Assembly: GCA_963772225.1 (NCBI GenBank)
Contig: CAVYWD010000002.1
Coordinates: 1 to 64,000, forward strand
Source of the DNA: CAVYWD01 sp963772225
Lineage (GTDB): Bacteria; Myxococcota; Myxococcia; Myxococcales; UBA5297
Length of the DNA: 64,000 bases
Reading direction: 5' to 3'
The translations under genes were made by a program, and so were the position numbers. The notes beneath the pieces are model-generated. The model did not search any database, was not told the origin of the DNA, and saw only the letters and a list, made by a program, of their open reading frames with translations. Positions 18,101 through 27,100 of this stretch are shown here, in pieces; within the stretch, counting starts at the first letter, position 1, and every line of letters begins with the position of its first letter.

Positions 18101-20034
18101 GCTATGTGGACGGGTTCATGCTTCCGGCCGTGACGGCGTATGGGTACGACCTTGCGGATCGATTGACTGGGGTCGTGGGTCCAGGGACGGCAGCCACGTT
18201 CTACAAGGTAGCGGGCGACGGGAGCCGGCTGGGCGAAAAGAGGGTGGGCAACTTCGTCGGACCGGCGAATACTCCGTACGAGGGCGTGAGCGCGACGAGC
18301 GAGATACGGTATGCGTTCGACGGGCAAGGCGGGCTATCGGGGAGCGTGGACCCGGGGACCGGGACGTCGGTGGCGACGTTCGTGACCGATGGAGCCGGAC
18401 GGCTTGCTTCAGAGCAGAGGGCGGGTTTCACGCGCAGCTTCGCCTGGGATGCAGACAGCAGGCTTGCGGCAGTGAATGTGGTGACGTCCAGCGGGACGGT
18501 GACGAGTCGATACCAGTACGACGCGGAGGGGTTGAGGCGGGCGAAGACCGGGGCAACGGGCGTCGGGTATCTATGGGCCGGTAGGGAGCTCGTGGAGGAG
18601 CAGCCAGCCGGCGGACCGGCCATTGCGTATGCGCGCGGGGGCGATGGGACGGTGGTGGGGCTCGGGAGCGAGCGGGCACTGCATGACGCGCTCGGTGGCG
18701 TGACTGGACGAGACGGCGCCGGGGTGACGCTGTATCTGACCGATGAGTGGGGCAACTTCCAGGCAGACCCGGCGGACCCGGAGCATTGGACGAAGCCGCC
18801 GAACGCAGGGCCGAGTCTTGCCTTCGCGGGCACGTTCTTCGACGCGGACGCCGGCCTCCACTGGACACCCGACCGGGTCTACAATTCGGAGATTGGCAGG
18901 TGGTTGAGCGAGGACCGGGTGTTTGGAGATCCCAGGGATCCGTTCTCGTTCAATATGTTCCTCTATGGCAATGGGAATCCGACGAGATATACCGATCCGA
19001 GCGGGGAATTCGTGTGCTGGTTGGCGCCAAGTCTGTGCGATGTCGGGAACATCGCGATGGGCTACGGCATGGTGCGGTCGGTTCTCAGCCCCGAGAACCA
19101 GGAGGTGCTTGAGAAGGGCGCGGCGCATGCGATCCAAGGCTACATGTCTGTTAGAAGAGGGCTGGCCCGTGCGCAACAAGCCACCAATCGAGCGATCGAG
19201 AATGGCGCATTCGCCCTGAGTCGCGAGACGACCGGTGAAAATTTCGCTGCGGCCGGCCGGTCTGCGCTTGCGGAGTTCGTTGCTGGGATCCCGTTTGGTC
19301 TAGCGAATATGTCGATTAGTTCGCCGCAGTTGTTTGCGCTCGAAACGATTGAATCACACGAGAAGGCCCTCGATGCAGCAAGGGTCGCGGGAGACTCGAA
19401 CCAGCCACTCGAGCGTCGGGCAGTCGCGGGTGCGCAGGTTGTCGGTGTTCTGTCGCAGGATTTGCTCATGGCGGCTGGGACTGCGCAGGTTGCTGGCGTC
19501 CGCGGCCCAGCCATGTCGCAGATAGGCGGCGCGGCCACCGACTCCACAGCCATGGCGCAGGTTCGAGCGACAGCGGGCAACGTGGCAGTGGACCTTGCCA
19601 CTCAGGATGCATTTGCGGACGCGATAGTGGGGCAACTGTCTTCGATGCCAGCGACACCTCTATTGCAGGCGGGACGGACTGGACGCCTTGGACTGGGACT
19701 TGCTCGCACTGTTGGCAGAGAAGGCTACCGAAGTTGGGCCGGGCGTCGCGGGCTGCTGACGTATGAAGAGGCGAGTCCGAGGATGCAGTCCGACCTTCAG
19801 CGAGTGGACTACTCGATGAAGCATAGCGCTGAGATTCACTTCAATACCGAAGGATTCAATATCCCGAAGCCGGGAGGGTTAACAAGGATCAAGCTTGGAG
19901 AGCCAGCGCGTGGGTTTACGCGGTACGAGTACAGCAGGATCATGCAGATGTATCGCCAGAAGACATGGTTCTGGCGAGGCGACGAGCCGGACTATGACGT
20001 GAACCTTCAGCCGTTTTCCTATGAGGAGCCATGA
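12199..20034 (+). CDS. 5'-truncated orphan Rhs protein (Rhs2) with unrecognised C-terminal toxin
   Basis: Open reading continues upstream to 12055 inside the SUKH-3 gene, but Rhs homology starts only at about 12190. The ATG at 12199 is the first methionine in the homologous part, with no convincing ribosome site. The protein starts with about 35 residues matching Rhs1 around residue 465. It then jumps to the segment at about residue 1300 (QHPPPEVWQDL) and stays collinear with Rhs1 through the Rhs core (GRWLSEDRVFGD...YTDPSGE, near 18900-19010). The rest is unique: a helical Ala-rich pre-toxin, then a polar tip with SAEIHFNTEGFN and TRYEYSRIMQMYRQK near the end. I do not recognise the toxin fold. 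The stop overlaps the next ATG (ATGA). Lacking the N-terminal body, it is probably a silent cassette able to recombine with rhs1. Confidence 0.8.
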   Translation: MAARASPAMLWQVGPSGTRVMQPSTLTFPNTTSLPAAQHPPPEVWQDLSPGGPVGLPAKALGLKNVYRHYEADGTLRERYDRAREHEFRVVELSDTQVVANAGGADGGVDGGEASSGRVMLGKADGGVVTGENASADLNDESYQFLASLLEPDDPKRATTPIGQYAVRLGTDEYGIDCKVTLDSMSHGITGDCGGDSLADVLMAGDLLYIELYLSGNAENVLYRFNFYGLAPRRDFLSAGSQFTAESAIAANDANGQGAVGRAVSQPALAEFFIQPARFQAGVVDVCTQLDGATSQCAASSLLRRASFAAQGDGTYSLTEMCGQSGVACLDSEPFSQEALSGVDGARRFRLPVPPQYVAMPGSSLENAPASVFAVVSGANASETMVLGTPRGSFSGYHAVAPGQERVGGIDLADGHLSFEHEDMAARQLNEVVRFARVYNNQNKDPSPLGVGWTHNWDGYVVEETPGRYALVLGGQARPFPTCNLSDTTYTCASDNGHGGKLQVSDPTSATPSFEYTSEAGVLHRFDRASVNGVGRGRRAWLLTAMDEGHARAGSDGQANSSGWTVLSYVDGTDLLKKVQTRGSLWLDFSYVDVDQSKDTAVPSRIRNLAGAKHFKYLQSVALKQGSQDPILVLHQMSYTQQRGNLISAQRTTDLPTQNWVYVYMAVPDGAASVQAELQRSELASAQLHLSDASGSGDYVQWEASFDRGAATSYGHVNSASVVTSAVLPGQQGSPFTVDYQSASRKLTRADGVQVNDTLNSYGNVNTEQLPLTQSSAQWGSDSMGGKVRPQVQSAQSGKSVSTVYDDNLRPTSSTLAKAPTEAHETLPAAGVAENGQLAGLTPDSRYGSSTLTTIPGPNGTIQIMTPLDAKGHGDPAGITVKDEQGNVALSRSATFNDDGMPLTETDELGRHLTYSYALQNPLGLPDSVTVKTDSPADGALGTLHRNLHYDQYGRLTGIDEVETGASTSWSYDSQGRKLTSSQQGTPAQVWHYAYAPVDPADNKSFSVVVDDLGTLPATSLVVVTETLDGTSHERKQYYADGLLLGETFAYGQPQTLGVRKYRYEKGRMTSSTDERGFVRSYTYDDNGRQTKVDVTDAGGVSRTEVAYGLDSEGRPTTVTGSDGQVTAIDYDILGQAAKWDYGFADAQGTARDVESVTRDIRGALTQRTFGSAAPLHVLTTTLDGVGRPLTTNSAESSAGGVHEVRQYDGLGRPTAVEDNELGLKDELEYKDVLGRMTLHVRSVLSGALTLTDTEVRTYEDKGTSAPSVVHVTHTIATGIGNATRTKRVDSTVDVAGRVLSSTEWVPPAGGPGDPVAATTSYTYDPRGKLLAMTEPLAPVATADGTQTEAYARTNAFTYDALGNRLTATLSDGAVVRFTPNAAGQVVSRTGPHPDDNWSFEYDGFGRLTKKALTPATSSAAPAATWTLVYGPNAADAKGNALGAGQVSQTDPAGYTTVASFNARGKLLKQVADDLGASRQSTNQQTSEYGYDGPFAKSEKVSEGASVDTMSRGFDDRGRALSEEEVWTKGSYGYDYVTTSPWSGRTAAIAETYSSGTATRTRQSAVEVDSLGNTIARTLGPNGSSVTDRWLFDAGGLVTRESLSGKPERVNTYIEGLLTQSVYGGVEPTAYSYYSDGRLQAVTYPSGRVRTSVWNRRGLLDLETYGVDADVQRTRMTYDAGGYVSAVIQGFTTSDEAARQYVNGPMGETLSVTLPGQVGSFAYGYDGARRLVSLTPPLDSPIPAQSFQWDYLGRPAGRQRGTSSWPMSWADGELTETNPESDQQVRQYDSRGRQAHVLFRPGPGTAANTDLTEILYALGGDDQPMEVDEARNSGNVGTSYAYDAVGRIQSVTRGSAAVSYAYTASSQWQSVTSPNGVTSYGYDSLDRVKTVTSSQGPAVSYEWEPGGELVLSLQGNGLVERRCYDNRGRMKQVVHASGDALCTGGLPAGLVSSYSYSYDERGNRSSQSYVDGFMLPAVTAYGYDLADRLTGVVGPGTAATFYKVAGDGSRLGEKRVGNFVGPANTPYEGVSATSEIRYAFDGQGGLSGSVDPGTGTSVATFVTDGAGRLASEQRAGFTRSFAWDADSRLAAVNVVTSSGTVTSRYQYDAEGLRRAKTGATGVGYLWAGRELVEEQPAGGPAIAYARGGDGTVVGLGSERALHDALGGVTGRDGAGVTLYLTDEWGNFQADPADPEHWTKPPNAGPSLAFAGTFFDADAGLHWTPDRVYNSEIGRWLSEDRVFGDPRDPFSFNMFLYGNGNPTRYTDPSGEFVCWLAPSLCDVGNIAMGYGMVRSVLSPENQEVLEKGAAHAIQGYMSVRRGLARAQQATNRAIENGAFALSRETTGENFAAAGRSALAEFVAGIPFGLANMSISSPQLFALETIESHEKALDAARVAGDSNQPLERRAVAGAQVVGVLSQDLLMAAGTAQVAGVRGPAMSQIGGAATDSTAMAQVRATAGNVAVDLATQDAFADAIVGQLSSMPATPLLQAGRTGRLGLGLARTVGREGYRSWAGRRGLLTYEEASPRMQSDLQRVDYSMKHSAEIHFNTEGFNIPKPGGLTRIKLGEPARGFTRYEYSRIMQMYRQKTWFWRGDEPDYDVNLQPFSYEEP
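12310..19015 (+). repeat. Long duplicated rhs block, copy 2 (partner 3915-10620)
   Basis: This block is collinear with rhs1 at an offset of 8395 bases with no net indel. It provides about 6.7 kb of homology, enough for RecA-dependent exchange of the downstream toxin/immunity tips between rhs1 and rhs2. Confidence 0.85.
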
Positions 20035-20387
20035 GCGCGCCAGCGGAGGTGGAGGAGAAATGGAAGTGGCTTCGCTCCAATCCTGACTCGGAGCAATTGG
20101 GCATCCTCATCGAGGAGGCTGCCTCGCGACCAGAGTTGAGGGAACTTTACCCATTCATGAGTCTTAGCAGGCTGCGCTTCAGCCGGACCACGCTCGATCC
20201 GTACACGCTAGATGAGCCATACGTTCGACCGCTGGAGAGCGGGAAATACACGGTGTATCTGGGGTCTGGTGAGGAGATCGGCGCTATGGAGGCAAAGGAA
20301 GCCATCGACGAGGTTGTCAAACGCCTTGTGCAGCCACACAAACCCGCCGAGAGCCGGCGAGCGCGAGAGGATGAGCTGCCGCAGTAG
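20031..20387 (+). CDS. Probable immunity protein for Rhs2 toxin, DUF6193-like
   Basis: 118 residues. The ATG at 20031 overlaps the rhs2 stop (ATGA), the same arrangement as in the other three modules. The block running from ELRELYPFMS through RLRFSRTTLDPY to the EPYVRPLESGKYTVYL region resembles, from memory, the LFPF-S...L-FSR...PF...D-P...DG-Y-V pattern of DUF6193 proteins. Members of that family occur beside toxin and biosynthetic genes and have no established biochemical role. Position and coupling make an immunity function for the Rhs2 tip likely, and the family assignment is tentative. The C-terminal 20 residues are charged and low-complexity. A profile search against DUF6193 would settle the assignment. 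Confidence 0.65.
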   Translation: MSAPAEVEEKWKWLRSNPDSEQLGILIEEAASRPELRELYPFMSLSRLRFSRTTLDPYTLDEPYVRPLESGKYTVYLGSGEEIGAMEAKEAIDEVVKRLVQPHKPAESRRAREDELPQ

Positions 20388-20406
20388 GACGCGACCCTGC
20401 TGGGTT

Positions 20407-21240
20407 TAGTGCCCACGCGAAAGGATCACGCTGCGCAGGGCCCGTTGGCGGCCTCTTTTCCGGCTCCTGGCGAGCAGCAATGGGCAGGCTGGGCCCTTGG
20501 TTCTGCCCAACGCCGCGCCGCGGCAGAAAGAGAGCAAGCGCCGGGAGGGACGTCGTGCCCGGCGCGAAGCGTCACCCGAAGCGGAACCAAGGCATGCGGC
20601 CGTCGAAGTAGGTGACACACTCGATGGGCCCGAGGACGAGATGCTGCGGGCGACCGAAGTAGACCTCGTTGGGCGTGCGCCCGGCCCAGGCCGAATGCGG
20701 TCGGTGGCGGTTGTACCAGAGCCGGAAGTCAGCGCAGATTCTCAGAAGTTGTCGCCGGCTCGCGATGAGCCAGAAGTGGCGGCGGACGGTTTCGCGGAAG
20801 GTGCGAAAAATGCGCTCGACGCGGCCATTGGTCCAAGGGTGGGCAGGCAGGGTCCGAACGTGCCGGACGCCGTAGGCAAACATGAGCAATTCGAACGATT
20901 CGGAGCGGAACTGTGGCCCGCGATCGGAAAGCAGGCGACTGGGCGCAACTTCGCGGCGGAAGGCGTCGTCGAGCACGCGGACAATCTGGGCGGCGGACGG
21001 CCAGGGGAGGAGCTCAAACGCGACCCGTCTGCTGCCGTGGTAGTCGACGGCGGCGAGGAGCCAGACGGGGAAGAATCCAAGCACCCAGACCAGGGCAAGA
21101 TCGACTCCCCAGAGATGGCGGGATCGGGTCACGCGAGTGCGACGCGGCCGGCGGCGCTCAGAGGCGAGCTGAAACTGAAGATCATTGCGGCGGATGATGA
21201 TCTGCCGGACGGTTTCGCGAGCGGGAAGCCAGCCGAAAAG
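20407..21240. mobile_element. Insertion-sequence remnant between Rhs modules 2 and 3
   Basis: It runs from the 44-bp repeat copy B (20407-20449) to the abrupt start of rhs homology at 21241. It contains the 3' part of a DDE transposase gene on the minus strand and about 120 bp of non-coding DNA at the left end. The other IS end has been lost at the rhs junction, so the element cannot move by itself. Confidence 0.7.
20572..21240 (-). pseudogene. Truncated DDE integrase-core transposase
   Basis: The minus-strand frame encodes an rve-type catalytic core: WGVDLALV (first Asp), a VDYHGSRR-like strand, LSDRGPQF (second Asp), and NGRVERIFRTFRETV with the catalytic Glu. It ends in NRHRPHSAWAGRTPNEVYFGR, the usual C-terminal signature of IS3/IS481-type transposases. 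The N-terminal helix-turn-helix part is missing: upstream of about 21240 the frame runs into the antisense of rhs. All three catalytic acidic residues seem present, but the gene is truncated and so non-functional. On the opposite strand a long open frame happens to fuse this antisense DNA to the rhs3 fragment. That fusion is not a credible protein. Confidence 0.75.
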
Positions 21241-22023
21241 GCGGTGGATACGGGCAACGGCGCCGACCCGAGCACCGCGGTGGTGGATGCGCAGCTCACG
21301 GCGACGGACCCCAGCAAGCCCATTCCGGCGGATTCGAGCTGGCACGCGAGCGGGACGTCGCAGGTGACGGTGGCTGGCAATGTGCCGTTGGCGGAGCTTG
21401 GCACGACGCGCATCGAGCTGACCGCGACGGTGGGATTCGACCAGCGCAAGGTAGTGCTGGAGGCGGCGCTCGCGGCGGCGGCGGCGGACGGAGGGGCGGC
21501 GGCGGACAGCGTGCTGACGCTGCGCAAGGTGCTGGACACGTCGGAGACGGGAGGAGAGGCATTCCAGGCGGTGGGGTTGTACGCGGGGATCGCGGTGGAG
21601 GTGGACGGGCCTGGGGACGGGCCGAGCGGCTCGGCGACCGATGGGACGGGGAGCTATTCGGTCGAGGTTTCACCGAGCGGCGAGGAGATGGGGATCAGTT
21701 GCGCGACGCTCTCCGGGGTTGGGCTGCGAGCAGTGCCGCGGGTGGATGTGTTTGGGGTGACGCATTTCGAGTCGGTGATGACGGATGTGCCGGCGTGCTC
21801 GGCGAGCTACAGCGTATTCCCGGGGTCGGGGGCGCAGGCGGACGTGCTCATCGACGCGCGGTTCTTCCAGGGGGCGCTGCGGTTCGTGGACCGGCAAGGC
21901 AATGCGCTGCCGCCGGTGTGCGCGGGGATGGCGACGGAGCGGGACGCGGCGAGCGGGGAGATTGAGCGGATTTCGCGAGCGGACGCGGAGACGACGGAGG
22001 TGCACTTTTTCCGGGAGTCGGAT
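21241..22023 (+). pseudogene. rhs3, first 5' fragment (copy of rhs1 2061-2843)
   Basis: It begins abruptly after the IS remnant with AVDTGNGADPSTAVVDAQL, matching rhs1 at a constant offset of 19180 bases. The frame stops at TGA 22024-22026, which was created where a base was lost and the MITE-like element inserted. It has no start codon or ribosome site of its own in rhs sequence. It is a relic of the body region and is not expected to make protein. Confidence 0.8.
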
Positions 22024-22029
22024 TGAGCA

Positions 22030-22217
22030 CCAGAGTTCGTGCGGGTCATGCTGACGCGACTTGGGCATTCGAAGGCCGACTCGGATCCGGCATAGAGCGC
22101 GGCGGAGGGAACGTGAAGCGGACGTTCCCAACTCCCAATCATCGGCCTTCAGGCATTGCATTCCCCGCGATTTCGCGGGGTTGGCTGAGGCGGTTCGGTG
22201 GCCCGCACGAACTCTGG
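22030..22217. mobile_element. MITE-like element, 188 bp, 16-bp perfect terminal inverted repeats
   Basis: The left end ccagagttcgtgcggg (22030-22045) is the exact reverse complement of the right end (22202-22217). AGCA flanks it at 22026-22029 and 22218-22221, consistent with a 4-bp target-site duplication. Relative to rhs1 the alignment offset changes from 19180 to 19371. The difference of 191 equals 188 + 4 - 1, so insertion plus one lost C explains the junction exactly. An internal hairpin, CCCCGCG-attt-CGCGGGG, lies at 22163-22180. It has no transposase gene, so it would need one in trans. Confidence 0.85.
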
Positions 22218-22221
22218 AGCA

Positions 22222-24171
22222 CCGAGTTCGCGAGTTGGACGACGAGCTTTGCGAACGAGCAGACGTGCGACGGGAGCGAGTCGGGGGCCGTGCCGCACGG
22301 GCGGTACGGGAAGCTGCGGCTGGGGCCGACCTCGCCGAGCGTGGGAGCGGCGCGCGCGCAGTGTTTGTCGCGGGGTGCGGCGGGGCTGGCGGATCCGTCG
22401 TGCAGCATCAACGGGCCGAACTTCGTGCGGCTGCTGCGGGGGAGCGGCTGGTGGTGTTCGCGGTGAACCACGCGACGGGCTACGCGGGGATGACGACGGT
22501 GACGGTGCCGGCGGTGGTGCGCTCGACGCGGGGGCCGAACGGGGAGTGCGCGGCGGACACGGCGGCGGGCGGTCCGCTGACGACGGTGGTGGACGGGAAG
22601 AGCATGACGGTTTCGCGGTGCACGATGGAGGATCTTTCGATTACCGCGGATATGGTGATGTATCCGCCGGAGATCGACGTGAGGGTGGAGCGGCGTGCGC
22701 CGGACGAGGGAGTGCAGGCAGCGGGTGGGGCGCAGAGCCATCTGATCCGCACCGGCGGGGAAGCGACGACGCGAGACGAGTATGTGCAGGTGTCGACGCG
22801 GTGGAGGGTTCGGCGGCCGGCGGCGGATGGGGGCGTGGCGGATGGGGCCGCGGACGTAGGAACGGCCGACGGCGGGGCGAGCGGCGCCGACGCGGGCGGG
22901 TGCGGGGGCGCGGCATGCCCGGGGCCGACCGCCGATCCGCAGGGCGATGCGGGGCAGCTGCTCGAGGTTCTCTGCTCGGAGCTGCCCGCGGGGGCGCCGA
23001 AGACGAATTGCCTGAAGGACGACTCGGAATGGGTGGATGTGCCGGCGGGGGTTTCGCCGCTCGCGGGGCACGTGGTCTATGTCGCGAACTCGGCGGTGAC
23101 GAATCCGGGAAACAATGTATTCGCGATAAAACCCGGGCAGTCGAGCGCGACGCTGGTGGCTGCGTCGAGGTACAAGGACGCGCAGGGGCAGCAGGTGTCG
23201 GTGAATAGCCTGGAGCGGGCGAACTGGTACGTGCACGCGGTGGGGTATCCGCTGTACGGGCGGCCAGACAATTCGACGGTATTCGATCCGCAGCATCCGC
23301 CGCCGGAGGTCTGGCAGGACCTGTCGCCCGGGGGTCCGGTGGGGCTGCCGGCGAAGGCGCTGGGCTTGAAGAACGTCTACCGGCACTACGAGGCGGACGG
23401 GACGCTGCGGGAGAGGTACGACCGGGCGCGGGAACATGAGTTTCGGGTGGTGGAGCTGAGCGATACGCAGGTGGTGGCCAACGCTGGGGGCGCGGACGGC
23501 GGGGTTGACGGAGGGGGAGCGAGCTCGGGGCGGGTCCTGATGGGGAAGGCGGACGGCGGGGTCGTGACGGGGGAGCTGGCAGCCGCGGAGTCGGGCGACC
23601 TCTCTTACCAATTCCTGACGACGCTCATGACGCCCGACGATCCCGGCCGAGCAGCGACACCGGCGGGAGAATATTCGGTTCGTCTCGGAGGAGACAGCTT
23701 CGGCATTGATTGCAAGGTGGCGGTCGATCCGGTGGCCAAGACGCTGACGGGGACTTGTGACGGGGCGTCGCTGGAGGAGGTGCTCAGCAGCGAGGACATT
23801 CTCTATCTCGAGCTCTACTTGAGCGGGAACGCAGAGAATGTGTTGTATCGATTCAATCTCTACGGGATCTCGTCGCGATTGGATTTCGTGGCGGCGAGCA
23901 GCCAGTACACGGCTTCGGAGGCGACAACGAAGGATATGAGCGGTCCCGCCCTGGACCGGCCGGTCTCGACCGCGGCGCTCGCGAGCTTCTTCGTCTCGCC
24001 CCAGGAGTTGACCAGCGGTGTGGTGAAGGTTTGCACGGAGGCCGCTTGCACGAACGTGCTCCGGCAGGCCCATCTCGAGCTGCAGGGTGACGGTTCCTAT
24101 GCCTCCACCGACGAGCAGGGGAGCTCGCCGGGACCGCTGATACAGGAGGATGTCTTCGGGGTGGATTCGGG
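22222..24171 (+). pseudogene. rhs3, second fragment with two frameshifts
   Basis: Rhs1-like sequence resumes at gagttcgcgag. One T is missing near 22433 relative to rhs1 (cggctgctg against cggctgtctg), shifting the frame. The following frame reads through the Asp/Gly-rich linker and the QHPPPEVWQDL region. Near-identity to rhs1 ends at about 23577 and a clearly diverged Rhs sequence follows. A second shift, an apparent extra G in the ggg at 24169-24171, separates ...VFGVDS from ARRFVLPLPSYM. If these two are sequence errors, the frame would join the long ORF that ends at 30905. Confidence 0.75.
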
Positions 24172-27100
24172 CGAGGCGGTTCGTGCTCCCACTGCCCAGC
24201 TACATGGCTCGAATGCCAGGAGCGGGGAACGCCTCGACGCCGGTGTACGTGCGTCTGGAGCCGAGCGCGCCGGGCGCGGATCCGGTGGTGAAGCCGCTCG
24301 GGCAGCCGGGCGGAAGCTTCGACGGTGCCAATGCCTTTGCTGCCGGGCAGGCCAGTCTCGGCGGCGTGAACCTGGCCGACGGCCGCCTGGCGCTGAGCTA
24401 CGAGGACTACTCGGCGCGGCAGTTCAACGAGGCGGTGGCGTTCCGGCGCACGTACAACAACCTGAGCACTCGGCTCGGAGCACTGGGACAGGGCTGGTGG
24501 CACAACTGGGAAGGAATGGTCATCGAGGAGCGGGTCGGGCGCTACGCGGTGCTGCTCGAGGGCCAGTCCTACGAATTTGTCGGATGTGATCCCCAGAAGA
24601 CGGACGCGGCGACGGGAACGGCCAAAGGGTGCACGACGGACAACAGCCACGGGGGAACCCTGGAGGTCCGGCTGCGCAATGGCAACCTCGAGGCGCTCTT
24701 CCAGAGCGGCGTCGACGGGCGGCAATTCCTGTTCGCGCAGCAGTCGGCATGGGACACGAAGCCGGGGCGGCGGAGGTGGCTGCTCACGGCCATGGAGGAT
24801 GGACACGCTCGCGATGCGAAGGGGAACGCTCCGGATACCTGGACGGGCGAGGAGGCGGGCTCGACCAAGATCACCTACGAGCCGGGTAGCGATCGCATCG
24901 CCACGGTGCAGCGGTTGCCCGCGGGGTTGCAATTCAGTTTCACGTACCAGAATCCCGTCGACACGAGCGACGAGACGATTCCGCTGACGATTCGCAGCGA
25001 GGCACGGACGGGCTTCAGGTTCCTGAAGTCTGTGAGCGTGAACGGGACGACCATCGAGTTCACGCAAGGGCCGAGCGGAAACCTGGAGGACGTGACGATC
25101 TCCGGGGACCCGAAGCAGCATTGGCACTACGCGTACGAGCCGGTGCCCGCGGGGGCGAGTGGTGCGGAGGGGTGGGCGCTGACGAACGAGCTCAAAGCGG
25201 GGACGTTGACGCACTTCGACAGTCAGGGAAGCGAGAGGGTGCAATGGCAGGGGAGTTGGACTCGCGCTTTGGCCGGGTCCGTGCCCCCGTACACGTTCCT
25301 GCGGCGGCAGGAGATGGTGGGGAGCTTCGTGCTGCCGGGCCAGAGCGGCACACCCTATTCGATGGGATATACGGACGCGTGGCGGCGCACGATTCTGCGG
25401 CCGGATGGCGTTCAGGTCGACGTCAAGCTCAACGACTACGGCAACGTGGTGCAGACCTCGCTGCCGCTGACAACCGTGAAATCGGAGTGGTACAGCGACA
25501 TTGCGGGCGGGATGGTGTCACTCAAGTCGACGACCGAGCCGAGCGGCAGGTCGATGAAGTACGCCTACGACGCGCGCCTGCGCCCGCAGCAGACGACGCT
25601 CGGCGCAGTGGGAGTGTCGGACCTGAACGTCGACGTGGTGGGCGCGGGGCAGGTGCTCGAGTCGGTCACCAAGCTGAATGACCGGTTCTGCTGGCCTGAG
25701 GAGGTGACGCTTGCGGCGTCGCCGGCGGTCGTGAAGTGGTCGAGGCCGCTGGATGAAGCGGGGAACGTGAGCGGGCAGAGCGCGAGCGGCGCACAGGGCA
25801 CGGTGACGCTGAGCTCCGGTCGGTCATTCGATGCGGATGGGGTATTGCTCTCGGAGGTCGACGAACAGGGCCGGACGGTCGTCTATTCGGACTTCACGCC
25901 GCTGGGGCTGCCGCAGACGGCGACGCTGACGCTTGCCTCCGCGGACCCGAAGGTCGCGCTGAAAGTGCTGACGCGGCGCTTCACCTACGATGCTTATGGG
26001 CGAGTGGCGAGCGTAAGCGAAGACGAGACAGGCCACGCGGAGAGCGTTCAATACGACAGCATCGGCCGGATCAAAACAAAGACGCGGAGCGGAACGCCGA
26101 GCCAGACGTGGTCGTACGACTACGTTCCGGACGACAACGCGCTGACGGTGACGGAGACGCTCGCCGGGACGAGCCATGAGCGGACGAGGCACTTCACCGA
26201 CGGGCAGCTCGACTGGGAGACGACGAAGTACGCGTCGCCGGTGCCGTTCGGACAGGGCCCGTCGGTGCGCTCGATGGATGGGAGTGAAGCGCGGCGAGAG
26301 GTCTACTACGCGCAAGGGCGCGTCGATTACGAGATCGACGAGCGAGGAAGGAAGCACCAGTACCACTACGATGCGGACGGGCGGCTGGACTACGTGGACG
26401 TGGGCGGATTTGTGGAGAGGAAGCTCGGCTACGACGCGGATGGGCGGGTGACGAGCGTCACCGATGAAAAAGGGGCGACGAAAACGATCGGCTACGACGC
26501 GCTCTCGCGGGAGGTGCAGTGGAGCGCGGGGAGCGAGGTCGTGGAGGCGGTGGCTCTGGACGGGCGTGGCGGGGTGGTGAAGAGGACCTCGGGTCAGCAC
26601 GTGCTGAACGTGACACCGGACGTGATTGGGAGGGAGGCGACGACACAGGGGACAGGGGACCCGCGAACCGTGGATGAGACGGTGGTGTACGACGCGGCGG
26701 GGCGGCCGACGAGCCGGGTGGACCAGGTGACGGGGCTCGAGGAGCACTTTGAATATCAGGATGCAGCGGGCCGCATGACGCTGCACACGCGAAGGATGCA
26801 GACCCGGAACGAGCTCGACGCGCCGGTGGTGGAGACGTACCAGGAGACGCGCCGCTACGTGGACGCGGACCAGAAGGTCGTCGTCATCGAGCAGACGCAG
26901 ACCGAGGGAGCGGACGCGCCGCACTGGACGGCGACGCGGAACCTCTTCATGGACGCCGCCGGCCGGTTGCAGCGCAAGGAGGAGACGGTCGACGGTCAGG
27001 TGGCGGTCTATGCGTATCAGTACGACGCGTTCGGCAATGTGATTCAGGTGTCGGAACCGCAATCGGCGACGAGCGCGGTGTACCAGTACGACGCGGCCAA

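Noticed and set aside
20497..22026. Plus-strand open frame joining the antisense of the transposase to rhs3
   Set aside because: The first 247 codons are antisense to a recognisable transposase; the fusion is a by-product of the junction.
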